From assembly GCF_037977235.1 (NCBI RefSeq), contig NZ_CP150276.1, positions 1,550,001 to 1,614,000 of the forward strand: a stretch of DNA of 64,000 nt. The letters run 5' to 3'. The first letter of the stretch is position 1, and every line of letters begins with the position of its first letter. Positions 19,599-26,589 of this stretch are shown in pieces. Below the pieces are notes generated by a model. That model was not told where the DNA came from. It did not search any database and worked only from the letters and a program-made list of their open reading frames with translations. The DNA comes from Paenibacillus sp. FSL K6-0276 (GTDB lineage Bacteria > Bacillota > Bacilli > Paenibacillales > Paenibacillaceae). The translations under genes were made by a program, and so were the position numbers.

Positions 19599-19633
19599 AA
19601 GGCAGATAAGGAATATACCTTATCTGCCTTTAT
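19599..19633 (+). terminator. Rho-independent terminator after the oxidoreductase
   Basis: AAGGCAGATAAGG (19599-19611) pairs perfectly with CCTTATCTGCCTT (19618-19630) around AATATA, followed by TATT. It separates the oxidoreductase transcript from the promoter of the second SLH gene. Confidence 0.85.
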
Positions 19634-19697
19634 TAACGAACTAATCTAACTTAATCGGCCGATACAATTCGACGATTTCTTCTAGCCTTTTGGTTCA

Positions 19698-19749
19698 AAA
19701 AGTCCACCAAGTAAGTTTCTTTTCTCTATTCTAGCGAATAAACAATTCG
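19698..19749 (+). promoter_or_regulatory. Shared 52-bp promoter element, copy 2
   Basis: The block beginning AAAAGTCCACCAAGTAAGTT matches the element at 6824-6875 at 46 of 52 positions, including the TATTC-N4-GAATA inverted repeat. Downstream, at the spacing seen in copy 1, is a poor -35 (TTCGGA-like) and an AT-rich -10 (TAATTA, about 19771-19776), as expected for an activator-dependent promoter. It lies about 260 bp before the second SLH gene. Confidence 0.7.
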
Positions 19750-19812
19750 GATACTATTTATAGAGTGAATTAATTAAATATAGCCAGAAATAGGAATTTT
19801 TTTTGTAATAAA

Positions 19813-19828
19813 ATGAAAGCGATTACAA
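19813..19828. promoter_or_regulatory. cre box (CcpA operator) upstream of the second SLH gene
   Basis: TGAAAGCGATTACA (19814-19827) fits TGNAANCGNWNNCA at every fixed position and is close to the strongest known cre sequences. It lies downstream of the presumed promoter, where bound CcpA would block elongation. Confidence 0.8.
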
Positions 19829-19882
19829 GTAAAAAGGGAGGGATCCGGTAACTGATTTAAGCGATGAGAGGAGGTGGTGTAT

Positions 19883-19947
19883 ATGTGATTGCTAAAAAAC
19901 AGTTAGGAGACGTTTTTAATTTGCAGTTCATTATTATGAATCTATGA
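19883..19947 (+). promoter_or_regulatory. Leader with strong ribosome site and minimal or short upstream ORF
   Basis: AGGAGGTGGTG (19869-19879) is the strongest ribosome-binding sequence in this leader, yet it is followed by ATGTGA (19883-19888), a start codon immediately followed by stop. The overlapping GTG at 19885 opens a 20-codon frame ending at 19947 (begins MIAKKQLGDVF). Either could act in translational control of the SLH gene starting at 20008; this is inference from position alone. Confidence 0.35.
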
Positions 19948-20007
19948 AACATGCCTTTAGTTCAGTTAGTCGCTTTGAATGATGACAACATGAAGGGGGA
20001 AAATAAT

Positions 20008-23000
20008 ATGAATAAAGTTAGAAAAGCTGCTTCTAGCTTGCTTGTATTTTGTTTGATAGCCACTAGCTTTGCGTTTCCAAAAGATATACATGCTGCTCCT
20101 CAGATAGATGAACAAGCAAAAGTCGAGGCAGAGTGGGCGGAAGTAAGTTCCATAATAGATAAGTATCCTATCATTTACACTCAATTGCCAAAAGTTAGCA
20201 ACGAAACAACTGTATCTCCTGATGGACCTCTAATGGGAAATGGGACCGTTAATGCTTTCATGGGGGGAGATAAGAACAAGCAACAAATTTATATCTCGCA
20301 TGCAGATTCTTGGGAAAAGAGCTATAGTCTTAGTGCCTTTTCTACTACGACCCATGGGAAAATTACGTATGAGAGACTGGATGGAGGTACGGGTAATAAG
20401 CCATTTAGATACGATCAAAGTATGAAAGATGGAATTGTTAAGGCGGTTTCAGAGAAAGGCTTTGAAACCAGCACCTGGCTATCAGCTACAGAAAATTTGA
20501 TCGTAACTGAAATTACCAATACAACAGATGCAAGTATGGAAATTGGTGTAAGAACGGTTGCTCCTACCCCTGGGACTAAAAGTTCCCATACTACATCAAT
20601 TGATCCAGTTAACAAGCTAATCTCCTTTACCAAGCATCTAGGTACCGAAGAAAGGTTCGGTTATGCTGTAGAACTTTCTACCGTATTGAAAGTTATGGAT
20701 AAAGATCCTGTATTTAGTCAGGTTGATGACAAAACCTGTATGGCAAAATTTGAACTAGCTGCAGGCGAAACTGTAACTGTTATCGCAGCAACAGAAGGCG
20801 GTAAGAGCTCCACGACATCGTTGGAGGACGCTAAGGCACATGTTTTAGGCATTGATTCAGAAGCTGCGCTAGATACGGTGAAGCAGAAACATCTGGATTG
20901 GTGGAAAAAATACTGGTTAAAGTCGTACATTAAACTGGCAGATGAATCCTCTTTAATGGAGAGAATCTATTACGGCCAACTCTATGCTACAGGGGCAGCT
21001 TTGGAAGCTCAAAGTGATAAACCAGCAGAAGTATTTGGTGGCAATTTATTTCCTTGGACAGGTAGTACTAACACAGCGTGGAGCGGTGGATTCTTTATGA
21101 ACATAGATGTTCAACGGGCACCAAATGCAGCCATTGTAGCTAATAGGGTGAATCAAATTGCCTCTTATACCAAATTAATTGATGATTACTGGGAAACGGG
21201 GCGGACCATGGCATCCGATCCTAAAGAATTGAATAGAGTTATTGGTAATTCGAAATGGTATCCCAAATTTACTAAAGGAATAAGAGGCGTCTTGTTCCCA
21301 ACATTTATGCCGCCATGGGGATATGCATCAGCCCCTGCCTATGATAGTGCTCCAATCCATGCGGCCATGGCATTAGTTCCAATGGTTAAATACTGGGAAT
21401 ATACTTACGATGATGAATATTTAGAAAAATTCTTATACGACAAGTTGGTTGATTTAACTGAGTTCTTTGAAGACTTTGCCGTTGTAGATGAGGTAACAGG
21501 GAAATACGTTATAGGTGGATCTACTATTGAAAGCGAAACTCTGTATAAGAATGCGTTTCAAGATCTAGCTGGTACTTACTTTGTATTTGATAAAGCGATT
21601 AAGGCGAGTAAGGAACTAGGTAAAGATGCTGATAAGCGAGTGAAGTGGCAAGAGTTTCGTGACAATTTATCGCTATTGCCAACGTATGTCATTCCAGAAG
21701 GCCAACCTGGCGCAGGACTAACGGTATTCACGGAAGCAGAGGGAGAGCCTGCTGTACCTAGAAACGCTCCAATCATTCATACGACTTACCTTACTGATCT
21801 AGTAGGCATGGCAACTGATTCTGAATGGCTCGAGTATACTCGGAATTATCTTAAATATATTGCACCATGGAAAGAAGGCCATGACAAAGAAGATCGCACA
21901 ACAATGATTGCAACGAATGTTGGTTACGACATTGACAAGATTACTGACTTTTTGGCTAAAGGACTTCTTAATCGCCCTGCAGGTGAGTGGGTTGGAATAC
22001 GAAATAATCATACAGTGGGAGCATCCGTTCAGGCTTCTCTGATCTATAATACAATTACGCATTCTCTGATGCAGAGCAATCAAGACTTCATAAATGTATT
22101 TGCGAACTGGCATAAAGATCAGCCAGCGGAGTTTACACGGTTGAGAGCGAAAGGTGCATTCTTGGTGGATGCAAAGCAGAATGAGAATGGAATAACGACT
22201 TATGTAAATATATTCAGTGAAAAAGGTAAAGATTGCACTGTTCTGAATCCATGGAAAGGTCAAGAATTGGAGGTTTATGAGGACGGAAATCTAATTAAGA
22301 CTGTTAAGGGCACGAATATATTAGGGGATACTTATAAGTTTGCTACGAAGGCTAATGCATCCTATGAGCTGAAGCCACAGGGTGGTGTGCAAAATCCCAC
22401 ACTTGTAAACATTATAACCCCTGAAGCAGTAACTGATTTTGAAATTGGAATTTCAAAGACAGATTTGATTCCCCAATTGCCGGAATCTGTAAAGTTAGAG
22501 ACAAGTACAAATAATATGAAGGCTGAAGTAACATGGGACATTAGTAACATAAGCTATGATCCTACAATGAAAGAAGGACAGACATTCTCGGTACCTGGTA
22601 CAGTGACTCTTCCTGAAGTATTAGACAATCCCAACAATGTATCCTTGCAAACATCTATAAATGTAATTGTAAATAAAATCCCACAGTCCAGCATGACAGC
22701 AACGGCAACAAGTGAAGAGACAGGAAAGGATGAAGCGCGTTTTGCGATTGATGGAGATCCGCTAACCATGTGGCATACCAAGTGGAATAAATCTGATGTT
22801 CTGCCTCAATCTATTACTTTGAATTTGGGGGATGTTTACAAGGTTAATAGACTTTCCTATCTCCCAAGAAGCACAGGAGGAACAAGCGGCATTATAACTA
22901 AGTATAACGTTTATGTCAGTATGGACGGAACTAACTTTACCAAAGTGACAAGTGGAACTTGGCCATTTGATACTAGACTGAAGCAAGTGACGTTTGATCC

Positions 23001-24714
23001 AATCAAAGCACAGTATATTCAGCTTGAAGCAATAGAGGCATATAATGGATGGGCAACAGCAGCAGAAATCAATATTTATAGTGATTCAGAAACAGAGCCT
23101 CAGGATAAGACACTTGTGAGCATAAAAACACCAGAGCCAATTACTGGAGTAGCCAACGGAGTAGACAAGACGGCAGAAGCCCTTGTTTTGCCTGAAACCG
23201 TAACATTGGTAACAGACTCTGGAGATGTGCCGGCTAACGTAACATGGGGTGTAGAGAATTCAAGTTATGATCCAGATGTAAAAACAGAGCAGAAATTCGA
23301 TGTAGATGGAAGAGTCGAATTGCCAGCAGGTGTGGTAAATCCAGGTAGCGTTGAACTAACAACAAGCATTAGTGTTACTGTAAATGCAGAGTCAGATTCA
23401 GAACAGGACAAGACTCTAGTGAGCATAACAGCACCAGAAGCGATAACTGGAGTAGTCTACGGAACAGACAAGACGGCAGAAGCCCTTGGGTTGCCTGAAA
23501 CCGTAACATTGGTAACAGACTTTGGAGATGTGCCGGCTAACGTAACATGGGATGTAGAGAATTCAAGTTACGATCCAGATGTAAAAACAGAGCAGAAATT
23601 CGATGTAGATGGAACAGTCGAATTGCCAGCAGGTGTGGTAAATCCAGGTAGCGTTGAACTAACAACAAGCATTAGTGTTACTGTAAATGCAGATTCAGAA
23701 CAGGACAAGACTCTAGTGAGCATAACAGCACCAGAAGCGATAACTGGAGTAGCCAACGGAACAGCCAAGACAGCAGAAGCCCTTGGATTGCCTGCGACAG
23801 TAGAACTAGTCACCGATGCGGGCAGAGTAATTGCTAGTGTGACCTGGGATGTAGCTGCTTCAAGCTATGATCCAGCGAAAAGGGCAGCACAGACCTTCAC
23901 TGTAGATGGAATAGTAACGTTGCCTATTGGTGTGGTAAATTCAGACAACGTAGACTTGACGACTAAAATCGGTGTAACTGTAAAAGCAGGAACGACGCCA
24001 ACGCCGGAACCAACACCAACACCAACACCAACACCAACACCAACACCAACACCAACACCAACACCAACACCAGGTCCAACAGCAACACCAGATCCTAAGG
24101 CTACGCCAAAACCAGAAGATGATAAAAAGCCAACTAAGCCAACAGATCCAGTAAAACCAACTGAGCCAGAGACTCCAAAAGTAGATCTGTCTGATATTTC
24201 AGATCACTGGGCCAAGGCTTCTATCGAAAAAGCAGTAGAACTAGGTTTTGTCAGTGGCTATGAGGATGGAACCTTCAGACCGAATGGTACCGTAACTCGT
24301 GGTGAGTTTTCAACGATGTTAGCTAGAGCGCTGAAATTGGATGCTGTTGATTCTGAGTTTAGTTTTTCGGATCAAGGCAAAACACCAGTATGGGCTCAGT
24401 CATTCATTCAAGCACTTTCAAAAGCAGGTTTCATTTCTGGATACAAAGATGGTACTTTCCGTGCAAATAATGAAATAACTAGAAGCGAATTAGTTGTTCT
24501 TATTGTTCGTGTACTTGGTCTTGAAGTGAATCCAAATGCAACACTAGCGTTTGATGATGCAGATCAAATTCCAGCATGGGCAAAACCTTATGTAGCAACA
24601 GCAGCTGAAGCAGGATTGATTAAGGGGAATGGGAATGGCAAATATAATCCGAATGCCTCTTCAACCAGAGCTGAAGCAGTCACTTTGATATTAGCTATGC
24701 TAAACACTAAATAA
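20008..24714 (+). CDS. Giant SLH-anchored secreted six-hairpin glycosidase (GH95-like)
   Basis: About 1568 residues from ATG 20008 (AAGGGGGA 7 bp upstream; earlier in-frame ATGs at 19951 and 19990 lack such a site). Signal peptide to about residue 30 (KDIHAAPQ). Residues about 40-790 resemble GH95/DUF5703-type (alpha/alpha)6 glycosidases: PLMGNGTVNAFMGGD, QIYISHADSW, then LDWWKKYWLKSYIKL and a helical catalytic region (WTGSTNTAWSGGFFMNID). Next come an Ig-like domain (about 800-893), an F5/8 type C carbohydrate-binding module (about 895-1030), three Ig-like DKTLVSI repeats (about 1032-1326), a (PT)n linker and three SLH domains. GH95 enzymes act on alpha-L-fucosides or alpha-L-galactosides; the activity here is inferred and the match to GH95 is distant. 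It is probably co-regulated with the ABC importer through the shared 52-bp element. Confidence 0.85.
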   Translation: MNKVRKAASSLLVFCLIATSFAFPKDIHAAPQIDEQAKVEAEWAEVSSIIDKYPIIYTQLPKVSNETTVSPDGPLMGNGTVNAFMGGDKNKQQIYISHADSWEKSYSLSAFSTTTHGKITYERLDGGTGNKPFRYDQSMKDGIVKAVSEKGFETSTWLSATENLIVTEITNTTDASMEIGVRTVAPTPGTKSSHTTSIDPVNKLISFTKHLGTEERFGYAVELSTVLKVMDKDPVFSQVDDKTCMAKFELAAGETVTVIAATEGGKSSTTSLEDAKAHVLGIDSEAALDTVKQKHLDWWKKYWLKSYIKLADESSLMERIYYGQLYATGAALEAQSDKPAEVFGGNLFPWTGSTNTAWSGGFFMNIDVQRAPNAAIVANRVNQIASYTKLIDDYWETGRTMASDPKELNRVIGNSKWYPKFTKGIRGVLFPTFMPPWGYASAPAYDSAPIHAAMALVPMVKYWEYTYDDEYLEKFLYDKLVDLTEFFEDFAVVDEVTGKYVIGGSTIESETLYKNAFQDLAGTYFVFDKAIKASKELGKDADKRVKWQEFRDNLSLLPTYVIPEGQPGAGLTVFTEAEGEPAVPRNAPIIHTTYLTDLVGMATDSEWLEYTRNYLKYIAPWKEGHDKEDRTTMIATNVGYDIDKITDFLAKGLLNRPAGEWVGIRNNHTVGASVQASLIYNTITHSLMQSNQDFINVFANWHKDQPAEFTRLRAKGAFLVDAKQNENGITTYVNIFSEKGKDCTVLNPWKGQELEVYEDGNLIKTVKGTNILGDTYKFATKANASYELKPQGGVQNPTLVNIITPEAVTDFEIGISKTDLIPQLPESVKLETSTNNMKAEVTWDISNISYDPTMKEGQTFSVPGTVTLPEVLDNPNNVSLQTSINVIVNKIPQSSMTATATSEETGKDEARFAIDGDPLTMWHTKWNKSDVLPQSITLNLGDVYKVNRLSYLPRSTGGTSGIITKYNVYVSMDGTNFTKVTSGTWPFDTRLKQVTFDPIKAQYIQLEAIEAYNGWATAAEINIYSDSETEPQDKTLVSIKTPEPITGVANGVDKTAEALVLPETVTLVTDSGDVPANVTWGVENSSYDPDVKTEQKFDVDGRVELPAGVVNPGSVELTTSISVTVNAESDSEQDKTLVSITAPEAITGVVYGTDKTAEALGLPETVTLVTDFGDVPANVTWDVENSSYDPDVKTEQKFDVDGTVELPAGVVNPGSVELTTSISVTVNADSEQDKTLVSITAPEAITGVANGTAKTAEALGLPATVELVTDAGRVIASVTWDVAASSYDPAKRAAQTFTVDGIVTLPIGVVNSDNVDLTTKIGVTVKAGTTPTPEPTPTPTPTPTPTPTPTPTPTPGPTATPDPKATPKPEDDKKPTKPTDPVKPTEPETPKVDLSDISDHWAKASIEKAVELGFVSGYEDGTFRPNGTVTRGEFSTMLARALKLDAVDSEFSFSDQGKTPVWAQSFIQALSKAGFISGYKDGTFRANNEITRSELVVLIVRVLGLEVNPNATLAFDDADQIPAWAKPYVATAAEAGLIKGNGNGKYNPNASSTRAEAVTLILAMLNTK
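23098..23990 (+). repeat. Three tandem Ig-like domain repeats of about 295 bp
   Basis: Units at about 23102-23395, 23405-23695 and 23702-23990 each encode DKTLVSI-P-ITGV through TSI.VTV. Units 1 and 2 are very similar at the DNA level (for example the segment encoding SSYDPDVKTEQKFDVDG). Unit 3 instead matches the single unit at 14784-15062 in the first SLH gene, showing recombination between the genes. Confidence 0.85.
24010..24069 (+). repeat. (CCAACA)10 microsatellite encoding a Pro-Thr linker
   Basis: Ten uninterrupted hexamers in the coding sequence give an alternating Pro-Thr linker between Ig-like and SLH domains. The first SLH gene has the same linker broken up by GAT and GCA codons. 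Slippage would change the linker by two residues per unit without a frameshift. Confidence 0.95.
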
Positions 24715-24729
24715 CGAACGCTTTGATAC

Positions 24730-24765
24730 GACGCACCGTCCTATATTGGCGGTGCGTTGTTATAA
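24730..24765 (+). terminator. Hairpin after the second SLH gene
   Basis: Duplicate of the ACGCACCG/CGGTGCGT hairpin found after the first SLH gene, in the same position relative to the stop codon and equally poor in T residues. Confidence 0.5.
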
Positions 24766-24786
24766 CTTTAACTTTTCATGTGGACA

Positions 24787-25276
24787 AAGGCGATCTACCT
24801 ATCATGCATGCTGTAAAAGGTGGGATGACAGGTGGGTTAACTGACTGCGAGCAGATTGCCGAAGGGGGATGGCTGAAGATCGCTTATTTTGATGAAAGAG
24901 AACCGTCTGTCATGAACGATCGGGAGTGGAAGGGAATTAAGTAAATGACGGGGGTAGAGTCAAACATCATAAGAGCCACGGCTATCTCCCTGGTGGAATG
25001 ATGGAGGGTATAGTAATTCCGTAGATATAACCGGATATAACTATGGTCAAAGAGAAGATCAATATCTTGTCGATCACGAACAATTTCCAGATCGGATCAT
25101 GATCGGGAGTGAGAGTACGAGTTGTACGATTACGCGAGGAATCTATGAGAATGATGCTGTTAAAGGATACTGTTCATCCTATGGAGATCAGATACCGGAG
25201 TGGTCATGTTCGCATGAGAAATCATGGCAGGATGTGGTGAATTACCCTCATTTGACGGGCATATTCGTTTGGACTT
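24787..25276 (+). pseudogene. Deleted duplicate of the GH2 gene
   Basis: The sequence from about 24790 matches the GH2 gene at 15861-18239, but the ribosome site and start codon are missing. About 33 bp is lost near 24931 (bringing GGAATTAAGTAA into frame as a stop), and about 1.1 kb is lost near 24996, joining the early jelly-roll region to the barrel at GGTGGAATGATGGAGG. The copy ends abruptly in FVWT at about 25276. Substitutions relative to the intact gene are few, so the duplication is fairly recent. Confidence 0.9.
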
Positions 25277-25351
25277 CATATTCCACATTGTGCTACTTGC
25301 AGCAGTAAGCTGATTTGTAACGGTTGCAGTAATTGCGGAAAGTGTGGATGA
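25274..25351 (+). other. Short Cys-rich coding relic
   Basis: Immediately after the GH2 relic, one frame reads HCATCSSKLICNGC then SNCGKCG and a stop at 25349-25351: seven Cys in 21 residues with C-x2-C spacing. No start codon or upstream protein is attached. It may be the tail of a metal- or iron-sulfur-binding protein cut off by the recombination, or chance. Confidence 0.25.
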
Positions 25352-25495
25352 GTCTAATTCACTGCTTTTACAAGTGGAATCATTAGGGAGTATTTGCTCA
25401 TTCATGAAGTGAGATATAGCCACCGGGGAGCTTGTGATAAGGATTCGGGAGGGGGACTCGGTTTTATATGGAATAAAATAACTGTGGTTAAATGA

Positions 25496-25524
25496 TTGCT
25501 ATTACAACTTAATTGTGATATAAA
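25496..25524 (+). promoter_or_regulatory. Sigma-A promoter of the beta-glucoside PTS operon
   Basis: TTGCTA (25496-25501) and TATAAA (25519-25524) separated by 17 bp, just before a cre-like site and the RAT leader. Confidence 0.65.
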
Positions 25525-25528
25525 TATA

Positions 25529-25542
25529 AGTAAGCGTATACA
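25529..25542. promoter_or_regulatory. cre-like site in the PTS operon leader
   Basis: AGTAAGCGTATACA differs from the cre consensus TGNAANCGNWNNCA only at the first base. It is placed just after the -10 region, where CcpA would block early transcription. Confidence 0.55.
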
Positions 25543-25546
25543 AATT

Positions 25547-25575
25547 GGGTTGTTACTGTTAAATCAGGCAAAACC
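25547..25575 (+). promoter_or_regulatory. RAT antiterminator 1 (LicT/BglG target)
   Basis: GGGTTGTTACTG, a 6-nt spacer and CAGGCAAAACC closely match the ribonucleic antiterminator of LicT/SacT-type proteins. Its 3' part overlaps the left arm of the following terminator, so the two RNA folds exclude each other. Confidence 0.9.
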
Positions 25576-25611
25576 ATGTACCTCTTACTATGGGTATGGT
25601 TTTGCTTTTTT
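25568..25611 (+). terminator. LicT-controlled leader terminator 1
   Basis: GCAAAACCAT (25568-25577) pairs with ATGGTTTTGC (25596-25605), followed by six T. It shares bases with the RAT and precedes licT. Confidence 0.92.
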
Positions 25612-25652
25612 GTTTGGTTTAATGTAGATTGGATTGGATTGGAGTCGATAAA

Positions 25653-26495
25653 GTGAAAATCCAAAAGATACTTAATAATAATGCAGTTGTTGCATTAAAC
25701 ACGAAAAAGCAAGAGGTTATCGTTATAGGCCGGGGAGTTGCATTTAATAAAAAAGTGGATGAGGTTATAAATGAAGAGCTCATTGAGAAAATTTTCACGC
25801 TAGAAAATGAAAACCAGAGCGAAAAATTTAAAGCATTATTTACTGAGATACCAATCGAGTATCTAGCATTATCCGAGAGCATTATCAGTTATGCTATGCA
25901 GAAGTTGAACAAAAAATTGAATGATAGTAGTTATATTCATTTATCCGACCATATCCACTTTGCGATTCAAAGACATAATAATGGAATTGCGATAAAGAAT
26001 GGATTGCTATGGGAGATTAAACAGTTTTACAAAGAAGAATACGAGATCGGTCTTGAGGCGCTTAATATGATTCTAGAGCAGTTCGGTGTCATATTACCTG
26101 AAGATGAAGCAGGGTTCTTAGCACTACACATTGTAAATGCTGAAATGAATGAAGAAATGCCTAACTTGAAGAAAATAACCAAAGTTATGCAAGAAATACT
26201 AACGATTATCCGGTACAACTATAAAGCTGATCTCGATGAGCAATCTCTTGGTTATTATCGTTTTATTACCCATTTGAAATTTTTTGCACAACGACTTGTG
26301 AATGAGGTTCATTATGATCACGATGATTTTGATGAAATGCTGGACGTTGTCAGGATTAAATATCCTAAAGCATATGAATGTGCATTAAAAATAAGGAAGT
26401 TTGTAAACAGTCAGTATGGATATCCATTAACAGATGAAGAAGTAGTGTATCTGACAGTACACATACAACGAGTGTTTCATAAAAAAGAAGAATAA
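25653..26495 (+). CDS. licT: LicT/BglG-family transcriptional antiterminator
   Basis: About 280 residues from GTG 25653, with TTGGAG 8 bp upstream; the frame is open from 25629 but family proteins begin with the MKIxKILNNNAV sequence found here. The N-terminal CAT RNA-binding domain (about 1-55: VKIQKILNNNAVVALN, VIGRGVAFNKK) is followed by two PTS regulation domains, PRD1 (about 65-165, with LSDHIHFAIQRH and LLWEIKQFY) and PRD2 (about 170-280, with YYRFITHLKFFAQRL and LTVHIQRVF). It is phosphorylated by HPr or EII on PRD histidines and binds the RAT hairpins before its own gene and before the EII gene when the sugar is present. Confidence 0.93.
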   Translation: MKIQKILNNNAVVALNTKKQEVIVIGRGVAFNKKVDEVINEELIEKIFTLENENQSEKFKALFTEIPIEYLALSESIISYAMQKLNKKLNDSSYIHLSDHIHFAIQRHNNGIAIKNGLLWEIKQFYKEEYEIGLEALNMILEQFGVILPEDEAGFLALHIVNAEMNEEMPNLKKITKVMQEILTIIRYNYKADLDEQSLGYYRFITHLKFFAQRLVNEVHYDHDDFDEMLDVVRIKYPKAYECALKIRKFVNSQYGYPLTDEEVVYLTVHIQRVFHKKEE

Positions 26496-26499
26496 ATTT

Positions 26500-26523
26500 A
26501 GGGTGTTACCTTTTGGGCAAGCC
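26500..26523 (+). promoter_or_regulatory. RAT-like antiterminator 2
   Basis: AGGGTGTTACC, a short loop and GGGCAAGCC resemble the RAT motif and overlap the left arm of the next terminator. It is placed between licT and the EII gene, as in other bgl operons with two antitermination sites. It matches the consensus less well than the first site. Confidence 0.65.
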
Positions 26524-26562
26524 TAAATCAAACGATTATGTTTGATTTAGGCTTTTCTATTT
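26519..26562 (+). terminator. LicT-controlled terminator 2, between licT and the EII gene
   Basis: AAGCCTAAATCAAAC (26519-26533) pairs perfectly with GTTTGATTTAGGCTT (26540-26554) around GATTAT, followed by a T-rich tail. Confidence 0.9.
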
Positions 26563-26589
26563 TTCTACTATATACAAGGAGTGAGAGAA

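Noticed and set aside
24001-24074. Regular short repeats that could be mistaken for a CRISPR array
   Set aside because: The units are contiguous hexamers without spacers and lie inside the open frame of the SLH protein as Pro-Thr codons.
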